A stretch of 64,000 nucleotides of DNA from Prevotella amnii DSM 23384 = JCM 14753 (GCF_000378745.1 NZ_KB905272.1:25636-89635), one strand, 5' to 3'. Counted from the first letter of the stretch, positions 43,154 to 56,259 are shown. Numbers and translations are program-made. The notes: a model not told the origin generated them from the sequence alone.

Positions 43154-46100
43154 TTAATCTACAGAAACATTTTCTGCCTCTTCTTCTGCAAAATCAAGTA
43201 CATTCTTCTTATTAGCTTCCATACGGTCATGTTCTTCCTTAGAACCTACTATCAACTTTTGCCATTGACGAAGACCTGTACCTGCAGGAATAAGATGCCC
43301 ACAAATGACATTCTCTTTCATACCAAGCAGCTGATCGCTCTTACCACGAATAGCAGCTTCATTAAGAACCTTTGTTGTTTCTTGGAAAGAAGCAGCACTC
43401 ATAAAGCTCTTTGTACCAAGAGAAGCACGAGTAATACCTTGCAATATCTGTGTTGCAGTAGCTTGAACAGCATCACGCACTTGGACAGGCTTCATATCAC
43501 GACGCTTTAAAGCAGAATTTTCATCACGTAACTTACGAGCAGAAAGTATCTGACCTTTATAACAATTTTCGCTATCACCTGGGTCTGTAACAACCTTTTT
43601 ACCCCAAATACGATCATTCTCTTCTGCAAAATCTAACTTATCTACAAGATCCTGCTCTAAGAATGTAGTATCTCCTGGATCGTCAATACGCACCTTACGC
43701 ATCATCTGACGAACAATAATCTCAAAGTGCTTATCATTAATCTTCACACCTTGCAAACGATAGACATCTTGTACCTCATTAACAATATATTCCTGAACTG
43801 CCGTAGGTCCCATAATAGAAAGAATGTCAGCCGGAGTAATAATGCCATCTGAAAGAGGAGTACCTGCACGAACAGCATCGTGTTCCTGAACAAGTATCTG
43901 CTTAGACAGACTTACAAGATACTTACGCTGCTCACCTGTCTTAGAAGTAACTATGATCTCACGATTACCACGCTTTACCTTTCCCATAGTAACCTCACCA
44001 TCTATTTCTGAAACAACAGCAGGATTAGAAGGATTACGAGCCTCAAACAATTCGGTTACACGTGGAAGACCACCAGTAATATCACCCGCACCACCTACAG
44101 AACGTGGTATCTTTACAAGGGTAACACCAGTCTTTATTTCCTGTCCCTCTTTTAATACCTGCTCCAAGTGTCCACCAACAGGAAGATTATATGTACCAAG
44201 AATATCAGCAGCAGCATAATTACCATCAGCCTCCTTCTTAGCTCCCTTCTTAACTATATCTACAGTAGGAACACGAGCTTTATCACGAGAGTCGGTAATA
44301 ATACGCTCAGTAAGACCTGTTGCATCGTCGGTTTCAGCCTTATAAGTAACTCCTTCAATAACATCATGCAAATGGAGCTTACCTGCATACTCAGAAACAA
44401 TAACAGCATTAAAAGGATCCCACTTACAGATAACATCTCCCTTCTTAACCTTATCGCCACTCTTAAAATAAAGAGAACTACCATAAGGTATATTATCATT
44501 CAATAGAACAATACCTGTGTTAGGATCTATAAAACGAATTTCTGCTAAACGACTCACTACCATCTCACACTCTTTACCATCTTCATCTAAGAAAGGTACG
44601 GTACGAATCTCATCAAACTCTATCTTAGAATCGTTCTTCGCTGTGATTGTAGCATTAGCTGCAGCATTAGAAGCAATACCACCTGCATGGAATGTACGAA
44701 GAGTAAGCTGAGTACCAGGTTCGCCAATAGCTTGGGCTGCAATAACACCTACAGCCTCTCCCAACTGCACCATACGAGCAGAAGCAAGATTACGACCATA
44801 ACATTTCTTACATACACCTTTTTTGCTCTCACAAGTAAGTACAGAACGTATCTCAACCATTTCTATCGGAGATGCTTCTATCAACTTAACCTTAGCCTCT
44901 GTTATTTCTTCTCCCGCAGCAACAATTACTTCACCTGTCGTAGGATTAAGAACATCATGCACAGATACACGACCAAGTATACGCTCACCTAAGGAAGCTA
45001 TAACCTCATCTCCACTTTTTAAAGCACGACACTCAAGACCACGAAGTGAACCACAATCATCTTCTGTTATTATAACATCATGAGAAACATCTACCAAACG
45101 ACGCGTTAAATATCCTGCATCAGCAGTCTTCATAGCTGTATCTGCAAGACCTTTACGAGCACCATGAGAAGATATAAAATACTCAAGCACTGACATTCCT
45201 TCCTTAAAATTAGAAAGAATAGGATTCTCTATGATTTGAGCTCCTTCTGCTCCTGCCTTTTGAGGCTTAGCCATCAAACCACGCATACCAGCAAGCTGTG
45301 CTATCTGATCAGCAGAACCACGAGCACCTGAGTCAAGCATCATATATACAGCATTAAAACCCTGATCGGCTTCTGTCATATGCTTCATAACACTAGCCTT
45401 TAGATTATTATTTACATGAGTCCACGCATCAATAACCTGATTATAACGCTCCTTATCTGTGATGAAACCCATCTCATAGTTAGCTTTTACCTGATCTACC
45501 TCTTCTTGTCCCTTACCTACAATATTAACCTTCTCCTCTGGGACTATTATATCGTCTAAGTTAAAAGAAAGACCTGCAACATATGCCATACGATAGCCCA
45601 GATTCTTTATACCATCTAAGAACTCACAAGCACGAGCCATACCTACCGACTTAATAACATCTGCTATCAAGCCACGAAGTGATTTCTTTGATATAATACC
45701 ATTAAAAAAGCCTATCTCGGTTGGTACAAGTTCATTAACAATAACACGACCAACAGAGGTTTCTACCATATGCTTCTGGATCTTACCATCTACAAGATCT
45801 TCTACTATTACATTTACCTTAGCGTGCAATTCACAACGTTTCTCGTTATAAGCAATAACTGCTTCCTCTGGACCATAGAAAGTTAAGCCTTCACCCATAA
45901 CACCTGCACGGAGCTTTGTTATATAATATAAACCAAGCACCATGTCTTGAGAAGGAACAGTAATAGGAGCACCATTAGCCGGGTTAAGGATATTATGACT
46001 TTGAAGCATCAAAATTTGAGTCTCCAAAATAGCTTCATTGCTTAACGGAAGATGGACAGCCATCTGGTCACCATCAAAGTCGGCATTAAAAGCCGTACAA

Positions 46101-47527
46101 GCTAATGGATGTAACTGAATAGCCTTACCTTCGATAAGTTTTGGCTGAAAAGCTTGAATACCCAAACGGTGAAGCGTAGGAGCACGGTTTAACATAACAG
46201 GATGCCCCTTCATAACATTCTCTAAAATGTCCCAAATAACAGGTTCTCTGCGATCTACAATCTTCTTAGCACTCTTCACAGTCTTTACAATACCACGCTC
46301 TATCAACTTACGAATAATAAATGGCTTATAAAGTTCTGCTGCCATTAGTTTAGGAAGACCACACTCACCCATCTGCAATTCTGGACCTACTACAATTACA
46401 GAACGAGCTGAATAATCAACACGTTTACCTAAAAGATTTTGACGGAAACGCCCTTGCTTACCCTTCAAAGAGTCAGAAAGAGATTTTAATGGACGATTAC
46501 TCTCGCTCTTTACAGCAGAAGATTTACGACTATTATCAAATAAAGAATCGACAGCTTCCTGAAGCATACGCTTCTCATTACGCAAAATGACTTCAGGAGC
46601 ATGTATTTCCATTAATCTCTTCAAACGATTATTACGAATAATAACACGACGATAAAGATCATTTAAATCGGACGTAGCAAAACGACCTCCATCTAACGGA
46701 ACCAATGGACGTAATTCTGGAGGAGTTACTGGAATAATCTTCATGATCATCCATTCTGGCTGATTTATCCCAACAGACTGGCGGAAACCTTCTACGACCT
46801 GCAAACGCTTCAAAGCTTCAGTCTTACGCTGCTGACTGGTATCTGTTGTAGCACGATCGCGCAACTCACCAGCAAGATGGTCAAGATCAATATTCTTTAA
46901 AAGATCATAAACAGCCTCTGCACCCATCTTTGCAATAAACTTCTTAGGATCTGAATCATCTAAATACTCATTACCTTGCGGCAACTTATTGTCAAGTATG
47001 TTTAGATACTCTTCTTCTGAAAGAAGATCGAGCTTATGCGAACCGTTTAAATCTTCATCAGTATCACCTGCCTTCATACCTTCCACTACTCCAGGCTGAA
47101 TAACAACGTAACGCTCATAATAAATAATAGAATCTAATTTCTTAGTTGGCAGACCAAGTAAATATCCTATTTTATTGGGAAGACTACGAAAATACCAAAT
47201 ATGTGCTACTGGTACTACAAGCTCAATATGCCCAGCACGCTCACGGCGCACTTTTTTCTCCGTAACTTCAACTCCACAACGATCACAGACAATACCCTTG
47301 TAACGAATACGCTTATATTTACCACATGTACACTCATAATCCTTTGTAGGACCAAAGATACGTTCACAAAACAAGCCATCACGCTCTGGTTTGTAAGTGC
47401 GGTAGTTAATAGTCTCTGGTTTAGTTACCTCTCCATAAGAATTTTCTAAAATCTCTTCTGGAGAAGCTAAACCTATCGTAATCTTATTAAAATTACTCTT
47501 TACTTTATTATCTTTTTTAAAAGCCAT
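43154..47527 (-). CDS. rpoC: RNA polymerase subunit beta'
   Basis: Largest subunit of RNA polymerase, 1457 residues. The N-terminal zinc-ribbon cysteines are in [13 protein letters not shown] and CDRCGVEV, the catalytic Mg-binding motif is [12 protein letters not shown], and a second zinc site is [15 protein letters not shown]. The trigger-loop region ([17 protein letters not shown]) is intact. The gene follows rpoB by 26 bp and is last in the ribosomal protein-polymerase operon. Confidence 0.99.
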   Translation of the reverse strand: MAFKKDNKVKSNFNKITIGLASPEEILENSYGEVTKPETINYRTYKPERDGLFCERIFGPTKDYECTCGKYKRIRYKGIVCDRCGVEVTEKKVRRERAGHIELVVPVAHIWYFRSLPNKIGYLLGLPTKKLDSIIYYERYVVIQPGVVEGMKAGDTDEDLNGSHKLDLLSEEEYLNILDNKLPQGNEYLDDSDPKKFIAKMGAEAVYDLLKNIDLDHLAGELRDRATTDTSQQRKTEALKRLQVVEGFRQSVGINQPEWMIMKIIPVTPPELRPLVPLDGGRFATSDLNDLYRRVIIRNNRLKRLMEIHAPEVILRNEKRMLQEAVDSLFDNSRKSSAVKSESNRPLKSLSDSLKGKQGRFRQNLLGKRVDYSARSVIVVGPELQMGECGLPKLMAAELYKPFIIRKLIERGIVKTVKSAKKIVDRREPVIWDILENVMKGHPVMLNRAPTLHRLGIQAFQPKLIEGKAIQLHPLACTAFNADFDGDQMAVHLPLSNEAILETQILMLQSHNILNPANGAPITVPSQDMVLGLYYITKLRAGVMGEGLTFYGPEEAVIAYNEKRCELHAKVNVIVEDLVDGKIQKHMVETSVGRVIVNELVPTEIGFFNGIISKKSLRGLIADVIKSVGMARACEFLDGIKNLGYRMAYVAGLSFNLDDIIVPEEKVNIVGKGQEEVDQVKANYEMGFITDKERYNQVIDAWTHVNNNLKASVMKHMTEADQGFNAVYMMLDSGARGSADQIAQLAGMRGLMAKPQKAGAEGAQIIENPILSNFKEGMSVLEYFISSHGARKGLADTAMKTADAGYLTRRLVDVSHDVIITEDDCGSLRGLECRALKSGDEVIASLGERILGRVSVHDVLNPTTGEVIVAAGEEITEAKVKLIEASPIEMVEIRSVLTCESKKGVCKKCYGRNLASARMVQLGEAVGVIAAQAIGEPGTQLTLRTFHAGGIASNAAANATITAKNDSKIEFDEIRTVPFLDEDGKECEMVVSRLAEIRFIDPNTGIVLLNDNIPYGSSLYFKSGDKVKKGDVICKWDPFNAVIVSEYAGKLHLHDVIEGVTYKAETDDATGLTERIITDSRDKARVPTVDIVKKGAKKEADGNYAAADILGTYNLPVGGHLEQVLKEGQEIKTGVTLVKIPRSVGGAGDITGGLPRVTELFEARNPSNPAVVSEIDGEVTMGKVKRGNREIIVTSKTGEQRKYLVSLSKQILVQEHDAVRAGTPLSDGIITPADILSIMGPTAVQEYIVNEVQDVYRLQGVKINDKHFEIIVRQMMRKVRIDDPGDTTFLEQDLVDKLDFAEENDRIWGKKVVTDPGDSENCYKGQILSARKLRDENSALKRRDMKPVQVRDAVQATATQILQGITRASLGTKSFMSAASFQETTKVLNEAAIRGKSDQLLGMKENVICGHLIPAGTGLRQWQKLIVGSKEEHDRMEANKKNVLDFAEEEAENVSVD

Positions 47528-47553
47528 ATTTACTTTTATTTGAGGTGTTCAAT

Positions 47554-50500
47554 TTAATCAAGTTTGATACTCAAGCCTAAACCACGAAGCTCATGCAATA
47601 AAACATTAAGAGATTCTGGTATACCTGGTGTAGGCATAGGTTCACCCTTAACTATTGCTTCATAAGCCTTAGAACGCCCTACAACGTCATCAGACTTAAT
47701 AGTTAAAATCTCTTGTAAGACATGAGACGCACCAAACGCCTCAATAGCCCAAACCTCCATCTCTCCAAAACGCTGACCACCAAACTGTGCCTTACCACCA
47801 AGTGGCTGTTGCGTTATTAAAGAATAAGGACCTATACTACGAGCATGCATTTTGTCTTCTACCATATGTCCCAACTTTAAGAAATAGGTAACACCTACTG
47901 TAGCTGGCTGATCAAAACGTTCACCTGTTTCACCATCGTAAATATGAGTAGAACATAAATTAGGAAGACCTGCCTTATCTGTCCACTCCTTAAGATCTTC
48001 TAACTTAGCACCATCAAAGATTGGGGTAGCAAACTTAACTCCTAACTTACGACCTGCTGCACCAAGAATAGCTTCGAAAATCTGACCTAAGTTCATACGA
48101 GAAGGCACACCCATAGGATTTAAAACTAAATCTACAGGACGTCCATCCTCAAGGAAAGGCATATCTTCTGTTCGCACTACCTTAGATACAATACCTTTAT
48201 TACCATGACGTCCAGCGAGCTTATCACCAACCTGAATCTTACGTTTCTTAGCAATATAAACCTTAGCCATCTGAAGAACACCAGAAGGAAGCTCATCGCC
48301 TATTGTTATAGCAAATTTACGTCGCTTGAGCTCTGCATCCATCTGCTTATACTTACGAATAAAGTTCATTATCAGCTTTTGGATTAATAAGTTTGTATGC
48401 TCGTCTTCGGTCCAACCACTAGACTGTATACTCTCATAGTCAAGATTCTTCAACGCTGCTATAGTAAACTTACTGCCTTTTGTAATTATCTCAGCATCTG
48501 AATAGTCCTTAACTCCTGAAGAATCCTTACCTTCGGTAAGTTCTAATAACTTATCCACAAGAATATCCTTCAAGTCATTAATCTTTGTTTCTTGCTCCTT
48601 ATCTAAACGCTGTAAAAATATCTTATCTTGACGTTTACTTTCTCGAGTTTTAAGAGCGCGACTGAATAACTTTTTATCAATAACAACACCACTCAAAGAA
48701 GGATTGGCTTTCAAAGAAGAATCTTTAACATCACCTGCTTTATCACCAAAGATAGCACGGAGTAATTTCTCTTCAGGAGAAGGATCACTCTCGCCCTTTG
48801 GAGAAATTTTACCAATCATAATATCACCAGGCTCTACACGAGCACCCACACGAATAATACCATTATCATCAAGATCTTTGGTGGTTTCCTCACTCACATT
48901 AGGAATATCAGATGTAAATTCTTCTACACCACGCTTAGTCTCACGAACTTCTAAAGAATATTCATCTACATGGACAGAAGTCAGGATATCTTCACGTACC
49001 ATTCGTTCAGAAATAACGACAGCGTCCTCATAATTATATCCCTTCCAAGGCATATAAGCTACAAGAAGATTACGACCAAGAGCTAACTCTCCATTTTCAG
49101 TAGCATAACCTTCTGTTAAAATGTCATTCTTCTTTACACGCTGACCCTTCTCACAAATAGGACGAAGATCAATAACCATATTCTGATTAGTACGACGGAA
49201 CTTTGGAATACGATACTCTTTTAAAGCTGGCTCAAAACTTACAAATTCCTCTTCTTCTGTTCTATCATAAAGAATGCGTATAGTTGTAGCATCGACATAT
49301 TCTACAACACCATCTCCTTCTGCCATAATCATTGTACGTGAATCCTCACATACCTGCTTCTCTAAACCTGTTCCTACTATAGGAGCGTCATTATGAAGCA
49401 ATGGAACAGCTTGACGCATCATATTACAACCCATAAGCGCACGGTGTCCATCGTCATGCTCTAAGAAAGGTATCAAACCTGCAGAAACAGAAGCTATCTG
49501 TTGTGGAGAAACATCCATTAAGCTAACATTAGAAGGTAATACCACTGGATAATCTGCATCCTTACGACATTTAACAGTCTCACGAATAAATGTACCATCA
49601 TCGTTCAAAGGAGCATTACCCTGTCCTATTATTTTCTCTTCTTCTTCCTCTGCTGTTAAGTAAACAACATCATCATTATTCATATCTACCTTTGCAGCAC
49701 TAACCTTACGATAAGGAGTTACTATAAAGCCAAGATCGTTTATCTTAGCATACATACATAATGATGATATCAAACCAATATTAGGTCCTTCAGGTGATTC
49801 TATAGGACACAAACGACCATAATGAGTATAGTGGACATCACGAACTTCAAAACCTGCACGCTCACGAGACAATCCTCCAGGACCAAGAGCAGATAAACGT
49901 CTTTTATGAGTAACCTCTGCCAAAGGATTGGTTTGGTCCATAAACTGACTTAAAGGATTAGTCCCAAAAAAAGAATTTATAACACTAGAAATAGTCTTAG
50001 CATTAATCAAATCTGTTGGACGAAACACCTCACTATCACGAACATTCATACGTTCTCTAATAGTGCGGCTCATGCGTGCTAAACCTATAGAAAACTGATT
50101 AGCCAACTGCTCACCAACAGTACGAACACGACGATTAGATAAATGATCTATATCGTCAACTGTAGCATTAGAATTGATTAAATTAATAAGATACTTAACA
50201 ATTTCTATAATATCTTCCTTTGTAAGTACCCTAACATCTGAATCTGTTTCAATTCCTAACTTTTTATTAATACGATAACGACCTACCTCACCTAAATCAT
50301 ATCTTTTATCAGAAAAGAACAAATTTTGAAAAACCTCACGTGCACTAGCATCATCAGCAGCATCAGCATTACGAAGCTGACGATAAATATAATTTACAGC
50401 CTCTATTTCTGAATGACTAGGATCTTTTGCTAATGTATTGAATATTATAGAATACTTATTTGCTGCATCTTCATCCTTATGTAATAAAATCGTTGGAACA

Positions 50501-51363
50501 GAACTTCCTAATATTATATCAATATTATCTTCTGTTATCAATGTTTCACGCTCCACAACAACTTCATTTCGTTCGATAGAAACAACTTCTCCTGTATCTT
50601 CATCAACAAAATCTTCTGTCCACGTCTTCATTACATTTCCTGCTATTCTTCTACCGATAGCAGCCTTCATATTCTTCTTATTTACCTTTATTTCTTCACA
50701 TAAATCGAAAATTTGAAGAATATCCTTATCACTCTCAAAACCAATTGCACGTAACATTGTTGTCACTGGCAATTTTTTCTTTCGGTCTATGTAAGCATAC
50801 ATAACATTATTAATGTCTGTTGCAAACTCTATCCAAGAGCCTTTAAAAGGAATTATACGAGCACTATATAAAACAGAACCATTAGCATGAACTCCCTGTC
50901 CAAAGAAAACACCCGGAGAACGATGTAGCTGAGACACTACAACACGTTCAGCTCCATTAATAACAAAAGTACCATTACCTGTCATATATGGAATAGTACC
51001 TAAAAAAACATCATCTGTTACAGTAGCAAAATCCTCATGATCAGGATCTGTACAGTATAATTTCATCTTAGCCTTCAAAGGAACACTATATGTCAATCCA
51101 CGCTCTAAACACTCTTCTATAGAATAACGAGGAGGATCTACAAAATAATCCAAGAACTCTAGAACAAAATTATTACGCGTATCAGTTATAGGAAAATTTT
51201 CTGTGAAAACCTTATATAGACCATCATTCTTACGTTCTTCTGGAGGTGTATCAAGCTGCAAAAAATCACTAAAAGATTTTAGCTGTACATCAAGAAAATC
51301 TGGATATGGATAAGGATTCTTAACGCTTGCAAAATTTACTCTGGGTTTATTTTCTAATGCCAT
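47554..51363 (-). CDS. rpoB: RNA polymerase subunit beta
   Basis: Second largest subunit of RNA polymerase, 1269 residues. The rifampicin-binding segment ([19 protein letters not shown] and what follows) keeps the Asp, His and Ser that are changed in resistant mutants, so the allele looks drug-sensitive at those positions. C-terminal signatures include [10 protein letters not shown] and [15 protein letters not shown]. It lies 141 bp downstream of rplL behind a hairpin and 26 bp before rpoC. Confidence 0.99.
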   Translation of the reverse strand: MALENKPRVNFASVKNPYPYPDFLDVQLKSFSDFLQLDTPPEERKNDGLYKVFTENFPITDTRNNFVLEFLDYFVDPPRYSIEECLERGLTYSVPLKAKMKLYCTDPDHEDFATVTDDVFLGTIPYMTGNGTFVINGAERVVVSQLHRSPGVFFGQGVHANGSVLYSARIIPFKGSWIEFATDINNVMYAYIDRKKKLPVTTMLRAIGFESDKDILQIFDLCEEIKVNKKNMKAAIGRRIAGNVMKTWTEDFVDEDTGEVVSIERNEVVVERETLITEDNIDIILGSSVPTILLHKDEDAANKYSIIFNTLAKDPSHSEIEAVNYIYRQLRNADAADDASAREVFQNLFFSDKRYDLGEVGRYRINKKLGIETDSDVRVLTKEDIIEIVKYLINLINSNATVDDIDHLSNRRVRTVGEQLANQFSIGLARMSRTIRERMNVRDSEVFRPTDLINAKTISSVINSFFGTNPLSQFMDQTNPLAEVTHKRRLSALGPGGLSRERAGFEVRDVHYTHYGRLCPIESPEGPNIGLISSLCMYAKINDLGFIVTPYRKVSAAKVDMNNDDVVYLTAEEEEEKIIGQGNAPLNDDGTFIRETVKCRKDADYPVVLPSNVSLMDVSPQQIASVSAGLIPFLEHDDGHRALMGCNMMRQAVPLLHNDAPIVGTGLEKQVCEDSRTMIMAEGDGVVEYVDATTIRILYDRTEEEEFVSFEPALKEYRIPKFRRTNQNMVIDLRPICEKGQRVKKNDILTEGYATENGELALGRNLLVAYMPWKGYNYEDAVVISERMVREDILTSVHVDEYSLEVRETKRGVEEFTSDIPNVSEETTKDLDDNGIIRVGARVEPGDIMIGKISPKGESDPSPEEKLLRAIFGDKAGDVKDSSLKANPSLSGVVIDKKLFSRALKTRESKRQDKIFLQRLDKEQETKINDLKDILVDKLLELTEGKDSSGVKDYSDAEIITKGSKFTIAALKNLDYESIQSSGWTEDEHTNLLIQKLIMNFIRKYKQMDAELKRRKFAITIGDELPSGVLQMAKVYIAKKRKIQVGDKLAGRHGNKGIVSKVVRTEDMPFLEDGRPVDLVLNPMGVPSRMNLGQIFEAILGAAGRKLGVKFATPIFDGAKLEDLKEWTDKAGLPNLCSTHIYDGETGERFDQPATVGVTYFLKLGHMVEDKMHARSIGPYSLITQQPLGGKAQFGGQRFGEMEVWAIEAFGASHVLQEILTIKSDDVVGRSKAYEAIVKGEPMPTPGIPESLNVLLHELRGLGLSIKLD

Positions 51364-51439
51364 AAATAAAATAATAATAATCGAATGAAAACAACCTTAA
51401 CATAAAAGGGAAAGACATTCAATAAAAGTCTAAAAGACA

Positions 51440-51485
51440 TAAAAAGGTTAGAACTCACCTACTTGGTAAATTCTAACCTTATAAT
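51440..51485 (-). terminator. Attenuator-like hairpin between rplL and rpoB
   Basis: On the minus strand AAGGTTAGAA (51471-51480 side) pairs with TTCTAACCTT (51444-51453 side) around a 17-base loop, followed by T-rich sequence. Its place matches the partial terminator known between rplL and rpoB in other bacteria, which sets the ribosomal protein to polymerase ratio. Confidence 0.6.
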
Positions 51486-51504
51486 TTAAATAGTTAACTA
51501 AAAC

Positions 51505-51879
51505 TTATTTTAATTCAACTTTAGCACCTTCAGCTTCAATAGCCTTCTTCAAATTTTCAGCTTCATCTTTAGACAAGCCTTCCTTCAATGTAGAAGGTGC
51601 TCCATCAACTAAATCTTTAGCTTCTTTCAATCCAAGACCACAAGCTTCCTTAACAGCCTTAACTACCTTTAATTTATTTGGACCAGCTTCAGTAAGAACT
51701 ACATCAAAAGATGTTTTCTCTTCAGCAGCAGCTGCACCACCAGCAGCAGGACCAGCAACAGCAACAGCTGCAGCTGCAGGTTCGATACCATACTCGTCCT
51801 TTAGGACTGTTGCCAACTCATTCACTTCCTTAACAGTAAGATTTACTAATTCTTCTGCAATAGCTTTAATATCTGCCAT
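51505..51879 (-). CDS. rplL: 50S ribosomal protein L7/L12
   Basis: Stalk protein that recruits translation factors, 124 residues. The N-terminal dimerisation part ([23 protein letters not shown]) is followed by an Ala/Gly hinge (residues 34-53) and the C-terminal factor-binding domain ([31 protein letters not shown]). It follows rplJ by 59 bp and precedes rpoB. Confidence 0.98.
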   Translation of the reverse strand: MADIKAIAEELVNLTVKEVNELATVLKDEYGIEPAAAAVAVAGPAAGGAAAAEEKTSFDVVLTEAGPNKLKVVKAVKEACGLGLKEAKDLVDGAPSTLKEGLSKDEAENLKKAIEAEGAKVELK

Positions 51880-51938
51880 CTTATTTTAACTTTTTAATTT
51901 TGTTCTAAAAATAAATATATCTTTGACTTTATTAGATT

Positions 51939-52457
51939 TTATTCTGCGCGCTCGCCTAAAGTCTTAAGCACACCATGAATAGTGTTCGCACCAGATTGAA
52001 GAGAAGACATCACATTCTTTGCTGGAGATTGTAGCAATGCCACAACATCTGCAATAAGTTCATTCTTACTCTTAAGAGCCGCAAGTTCGGCTAATTTATC
52101 AGCACCTACGAAAATAGATTCTTCAGCATATGCCGCTTTTAAAGCAGGTATACCCTCCTTAGAATATTCTTTCAATAGTTTAGCAGGAACATTTGCTGTA
52201 GCAGAAAACATAACAGCAGTGTTACCAACCAACGAACTATATAATGGTTCAAAATCTATATCTGAAGCTTCTAAAGCTTTATGAAGAAGGGTGTTTTTAA
52301 CAACAACCATCTTTATTTCGCTCTTAAAGCATTTACGACGGAGAGAGCTTGTTGCTTCTGCATTCAAACCAGTCACATCAACTAGATAGAAATGAGGATA
52401 GCTTTTTATTGTCTCACCGAGCTCAGTTATAATAGTATCTTTTACTTCTTTTTTCAT
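51939..52457 (-). CDS. rplJ: 50S ribosomal protein L10
   Basis: Anchors the L7/L12 stalk to 23S rRNA, 172 residues. It shows the L10 pattern (FYLVDVTGLNAEATSSLRRKC, VVKNTLLHKALEA, PLYSSLVGNTAVMFS) and the C-terminal helix that binds L7/L12. It is 18 bp after rplA, so there is no room for the long untranslated leader that controls L10 in E. coli. Confidence 0.98.
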   Translation of the reverse strand: MKKEVKDTIITELGETIKSYPHFYLVDVTGLNAEATSSLRRKCFKSEIKMVVVKNTLLHKALEASDIDFEPLYSSLVGNTAVMFSATANVPAKLLKEYSKEGIPALKAAYAEESIFVGADKLAELAALKSKNELIADVVALLQSPAKNVMSSLQSGANTIHGVLKTLGERAE

Positions 52458-52475
52458 TTTACCAAACTTTTAGAG

Positions 52476-53168
52476 TTATTCAGCTGATTTAGGATCAATC
52501 TTTATACCCTTACTCATTGTACTAGAAATAAAGATACTCTTGATATATGTACCTTTAGCAGCAGCAGGTTTCAACTTGATAACTGTAGAAATAAATTCCT
52601 TAGCATTACCAAAAATTTGTTCAGCAGACATACCAACCTTACCGATTGAAGTATGAATAATACCAGCTTTATCAACCTTAAAGTCTATTTTGCCTTGCTT
52701 TACTTCCTTAACTGCTTTAGCAACGTCCATAGTCACAGTACCACTTTTAGGGTTAGGCATAAGCCCGCGAGGACCAAGAACACGACCTAAAGGACCTAAT
52801 TTACCCATACAAGATGGCATTGTAATAATAACATCTATATCTGTCCAGCCACCTTTAATCTTCTCAACATATTCATCAAGACCTACATGATCTGCACCAG
52901 CTTCTTTTGCAGCAGCTTCCTGATCAGGAGTACAAAGGCAGAGAACACGGGTAACCTTACCTGTACCATATGGGAGCGACACTACGCCACGTACCATTTG
53001 ATTAGCTTTACGAGGGTCTACACCGAGACGCACGTCTATATCAACCGAAGCATCAAACTTTGTAGTAGTAATATCTTTTACTAACTGTGATGCCTCTGCT
53101 AATGTATACGCTTTCCCTGTTTCAACCTTCTCAGCTACTGATTTCTGATTTTTTGTCAGTTTACTCAT
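52476..53168 (-). CDS. rplA: 50S ribosomal protein L1
   Basis: Binds 23S rRNA at the exit-site stalk, 230 residues. Family patterns include [24 protein letters not shown] and [10 protein letters not shown]. It lies between rplK (21 bp upstream) and rplJ (18 bp downstream). Confidence 0.98.
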   Translation of the reverse strand: MSKLTKNQKSVAEKVETGKAYTLAEASQLVKDITTTKFDASVDIDVRLGVDPRKANQMVRGVVSLPYGTGKVTRVLCLCTPDQEAAAKEAGADHVGLDEYVEKIKGGWTDIDVIITMPSCMGKLGPLGRVLGPRGLMPNPKSGTVTMDVAKAVKEVKQGKIDFKVDKAGIIHTSIGKVGMSAEQIFGNAKEFISTVIKLKPAAAKGTYIKSIFISSTMSKGIKIDPKSAE

Positions 53169-53189
53169 TTTTACTTTTGAAGTTTAAAA

Positions 53190-53630
53190 TTATTCACCAG
53201 GGAAATCCCCTTTTACTGTAATACCCATACTACGAGCAGTACCAGCTATCAAACGCATTGCACTTTCTACAGTGAAGCAATTTAAATCTGGCATCTTATC
53301 TTCAGCTATTGCCTTAATCTGATCCCAAGTAACTGTAGCTACCTTCTTCCTATTAGGCTCACCAGAACCTCCTTTAACTTTTGCAGCTTCCATTAACTGA
53401 ACTGCAGCAGGAGGAGTTTTAATGATAAAGCTGAAAGACTTATCGTTGTAATAAGTAATTACGACTGGAAGTACTTTACCAGCCTTGTCCTGGGTACGGG
53501 CATTAAATTCCTTACAAAATCCCATGATATTTATACCCTTGGAACCAAGAGCAGGACCAACTGGGGGTGAAGGATTCGCAGCACCGCCTTTAATCTGTAG
53601 TTTGATTAAACCAGCAACTTCTTTAGCCAT
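53190..53630 (-). CDS. rplK: 50S ribosomal protein L11
   Basis: Part of the GTPase-associated centre, 146 residues. It contains the N-terminal [25 protein letters not shown] segment (here [20 protein letters not shown]) and the rRNA-binding C-terminal half ending GITVKGDF. It is the first ribosomal protein gene after nusG. Confidence 0.98.
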   Translation of the reverse strand: MAKEVAGLIKLQIKGGAANPSPPVGPALGSKGINIMGFCKEFNARTQDKAGKVLPVVITYYNDKSFSFIIKTPPAAVQLMEAAKVKGGSGEPNRKKVATVTWDQIKAIAEDKMPDLNCFTVESAMRLIAGTARSMGITVKGDFPGE

Positions 53631-53690
53631 TTCCTTTGTTAATATTAAAAATTAAACTATAAAAGATAGAACAATTATCCGTAACAATAC

Positions 53691-54236
53691 TTATTCTTCT
53701 TTTGCAACTTGCATAAAACTTAATTCAAGTGGATTTTGTCTACCAAAAATCATAACCATTACCTTCAGCTTATGTTTCTCAGTATTAACATCTTCTATAA
53801 CACCATGAAAACCAGAAAAAGGTCCTTCTATAACTTTCACCGACTCACCCACATTATATGGCACATCTTGCATATTTCCAGCCTCAACATCTTCTACATT
53901 ACCCAATAACCTATTCACATCTGCCTGACGAACAGGTGTAGGCTCAGAAGTCCCACCTAAAAATCCTAAGACATTAGGAATAAATCTAAGTGTAGAAGCT
54001 ACATCAGGAGTCATATTGGCTTGGACAAGAACATAACCAGGGAGACTTAATTTCTCCTTAACCACACGCTTGCCATTACGTAAAGAGGTATGCTTCTCCA
54101 TTGGCAATAACACCTCAAAAACACGTTCAGCCAACTTTGAATTCATACGCAATTGAGCATCAATATACTCTTTTACTTTTGATTCTTTACCGCTTATAGC
54201 ACGAAGTACATACCATTTATTCTCTATATCAGCCAT
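53691..54236 (-). CDS. nusG: Transcription elongation/antitermination factor NusG
   Basis: Binds RNA polymerase and links it to ribosomes or Rho. The 181 residues have the NGN domain (KWYVLRAISGKESKVKEYI, LPGYVLVQANM, FLGGTSEPTPVRQADV) and the KOW domain (GESVKVIEGPFSGFHGVIEDV). It is 14 bp after secE. Confidence 0.98.
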   Translation of the reverse strand: MADIENKWYVLRAISGKESKVKEYIDAQLRMNSKLAERVFEVLLPMEKHTSLRNGKRVVKEKLSLPGYVLVQANMTPDVASTLRFIPNVLGFLGGTSEPTPVRQADVNRLLGNVEDVEAGNMQDVPYNVGESVKVIEGPFSGFHGVIEDVNTEKHKLKVMVMIFGRQNPLELSFMQVAKEE

Positions 54237-54250
54237 TTCCCCAATATATT

Positions 54251-54442
54251 TTAACTTGGATATACAAAATTCATCACATGTTGGAAAACAAAGTCCATGA
54301 AAAACACAATCACTGCAATGACAAGGGAAGCAGATAATACAACCATTGCACTATGTGTAAGTTCGGCACGTGATGGCCAAGTAGTCTTATGCGCAAGTTC
54401 TTCGTAACAAACCTTGCAATATTTAACTAACTTATTAAACAT
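54251..54442 (-). CDS. secE: Preprotein translocase subunit SecE
   Basis: Essential small subunit of the Sec channel, 63 residues with one transmembrane helix (MVVLSASLVIAVIVFFMDFVF) after an amphipathic segment (EELAHKTTWPSRAELTHSA). This is the single-helix form usual in most bacteria. It lies between tRNA-Trp and nusG. Confidence 0.96.
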   Translation of the reverse strand: MFNKLVKYCKVCYEELAHKTTWPSRAELTHSAMVVLSASLVIAVIVFFMDFVFQHVMNFVYPS

Positions 54443-54458
54443 AAAATTTATCTTTTAG

Positions 54459-54531
54459 CACGGGTTGCAGGGTTCGAACCCACGACCTACGGTTTTGGAG
54501 ACCGTCGCTCTACCAACTGAGCTAAACCCGT
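54459..54531 (-). tRNA. trnW: tRNA-Trp (anticodon CCA)
   Basis: A 73-base cloverleaf. The acceptor stem ACGGGTT pairs with AACCCGT, the anticodon loop holds CCA, and the T loop is GGTTCGAACC. The CCA tail is not encoded. It lies between tuf and secE. Confidence 0.96.
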
Positions 54532-54538
54532 AAGATAA

Positions 54539-54562
54539 TTCCCAACCCAAAAGAATTGGGAA
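54539..54562 (-). terminator. Weak hairpin after tuf
   Basis: A 7-bp stem (TTCCCAA at 54539-54545 against 54556-54562) between tuf and tRNA-Trp. It has no long T run and may be a processing site or partial terminator. Confidence 0.4.
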
Positions 54563-54591
54563 CTATTATCTTATACCTTTATATAATAAAA

Positions 54592-55788
54592 TTACTTCAA
54601 GTCGTCTAAAATTGCTGTAATCTGACCAGATCCTACAGTACGACCACCCTCACGAATAGCAAAACGCAAACCTTCGTTCAAAGCAACCTTATAAATTAAA
54701 GAAACTTCTATTTCAACATTATCACCAGGCATTACCATCTCTACACCTTCTGGCAATTTTATTTCACCTGTACAGTCCATTGTACGAAGATAGAACTGTG
54801 GACGATATTTGTTACCGAAAGGAGTATGACGACCACCTTCTTCTTTTTTCAAAACATAAATAGAAGCCTTAAAATGATCATGAGGAGTAATAGCACCTGG
54901 GTGTACAACTACCATACCACGCTTAACTTCTGATTTATCAATACCACGAAGTAACAAACCAACATTATCACCAGCTTCACCTTCGCTCAAATTCTTACGG
55001 AACATTTCTACTCCAGTGATAACAGACTTTTTATCTTCACCAAGACCTAACAACTGTACTTCATCACCAACCTTACACTTTCCTGTTTCGATACGACCAG
55101 TAGCCACTGTACCACGACCAGTAATTGAGAATACATCTTCTACAGGCATCAAGAATGGTTTATCAACTTCACGCTCTGGCTGCTGAATCCATGTATCTAC
55201 AGTATCCATCAATTCCATAACAGAGTTTACCCACTTCTCTACACCATTTAATGCTCCAAGTGCTGAACCACGAATAATAGGAGTATCCTCCTCATATCCA
55301 TACTGCTCAAGAATCTCACGAACTTCCATCTCAACAAGGTCAAGCATTTCTTCATCATCAACCATGTCGCACTTATTCAAGAAAACAACCAAACGAGGTA
55401 CATTTACCTGACGAGCCAACAATACGTGCTCACGTGTCTGAGGCATAGGACCATCTGTAGCAGCTACAACAAGAATAGAACCATCCATCTGTGCAGCACC
55501 TGTTACCATGTTCTTTACGTAGTCAGCGTGTCCTGGACAATCTACGTGAGCATAGTGACGATTAGCTGTTTCGTACTCTATATGAGCAGAATTAATAGTA
55601 ATACCACGCTCTTTCTCCTCAGGTGCATTATCGATCTGATCGAAAGACTTTATATCACCAGTACCGAAACCCTTTTCATGAAGAGTCTTAGAAATAGCAG
55701 CAGTAAGAGTTGTCTTACCGTGGTCTACGTGACCAATAGTACCAATATTTACGTGCGGTTTGGTACGTACGAATTCTTCTTTAGCCAT
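54592..55788 (-). CDS. tuf: Elongation factor Tu
   Basis: GTPase that brings aminoacyl-tRNA to the ribosome, 398 residues. G motifs are GHVDHGKTT (G1), DCPGHADY (G3) and NKCD (G4), with [14 protein letters not shown] as switch I. Domains 2 and 3 follow in full, ending in ITAILDDLK. It is flanked by tRNA genes, the order common in Bacteroidales (tRNAs, tuf, tRNA-Trp, secE, nusG). Confidence 0.99.
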   Translation of the reverse strand: MAKEEFVRTKPHVNIGTIGHVDHGKTTLTAAISKTLHEKGFGTGDIKSFDQIDNAPEEKERGITINSAHIEYETANRHYAHVDCPGHADYVKNMVTGAAQMDGSILVVAATDGPMPQTREHVLLARQVNVPRLVVFLNKCDMVDDEEMLDLVEMEVREILEQYGYEEDTPIIRGSALGALNGVEKWVNSVMELMDTVDTWIQQPEREVDKPFLMPVEDVFSITGRGTVATGRIETGKCKVGDEVQLLGLGEDKKSVITGVEMFRKNLSEGEAGDNVGLLLRGIDKSEVKRGMVVVHPGAITPHDHFKASIYVLKKEEGGRHTPFGNKYRPQFYLRTMDCTGEIKLPEGVEMVMPGDNVEIEVSLIYKVALNEGLRFAIREGGRTVGSGQITAILDDLK

Positions 55789-55859
55789 AGCTTATTTTTT
55801 ATTTAATATTAAATTAATAATCAATTTTAAAGACTTACATTACTATAAATATAATGTAG

Positions 55860-55931
<72 letters not shown>

Positions 55932-55937
55932 GATGTG

Positions 55938-56010
55938 AGCGGAAAACGGGGCTCAAACCCGCGACCCCCAGCTTGGAAGGCTAGTGCTCTATCAACTGAG
56001 CTATTTCCGC
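55938..56010 (-). tRNA. trnG: tRNA-Gly (anticodon TCC)
   Basis: A 73-base cloverleaf. The acceptor stem starts GCGGAAA and the anticodon loop CTTCCAA gives TCC. Confidence 0.95.
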
Positions 56011-56019
56011 AATTAAGAG

Positions 56020-56101
56020 TGGGTAGTGATGGATTCGAACCACCGAAGCTAGAAGCAGCAGATTTACAGTCTGCCCCATTTGGCCACTCTGGAAACTACC
56101 C
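56020..56101 (-). tRNA. trnY: tRNA-Tyr (anticodon GTA)
   Basis: An 82-base tRNA with a long variable arm. The acceptor stem GGGTAGT pairs with ACTACCC, and the anticodon loop of CAGACTGTAAATCTG holds GTA. Confidence 0.96.
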
Positions 56102-56134
56102 TTACTCTTTTTATTCCTATACGCTTTATAGGAG

Positions 56135-56208
56135 AGCCTCTTGTCGGATTCGAACCAACGACCCCGAGATTACAAATCACGTGCTCTGGCCAACTGAGCT
56201 AAAGAGGC
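56135..56208 (-). tRNA. trnT: tRNA-Thr (anticodon TGT)
   Basis: A 74-base cloverleaf. The acceptor stem GCCTCTT pairs with AAGAGGC and the anticodon loop TTTGTAA gives TGT. It is the first tRNA of the cluster after the promoter. Confidence 0.94.
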
Positions 56209-56259
56209 GAACATGCAACCGTTATAAACTTTTGCTGCTATACCATTGTAAAACGGCTG

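Noticed and set aside
44168..44506. Open frames antisense to rpoC, such as 112 residues here
   Set aside because: Long antisense frames are common opposite well-conserved AT-rich genes; no start signals or domains.
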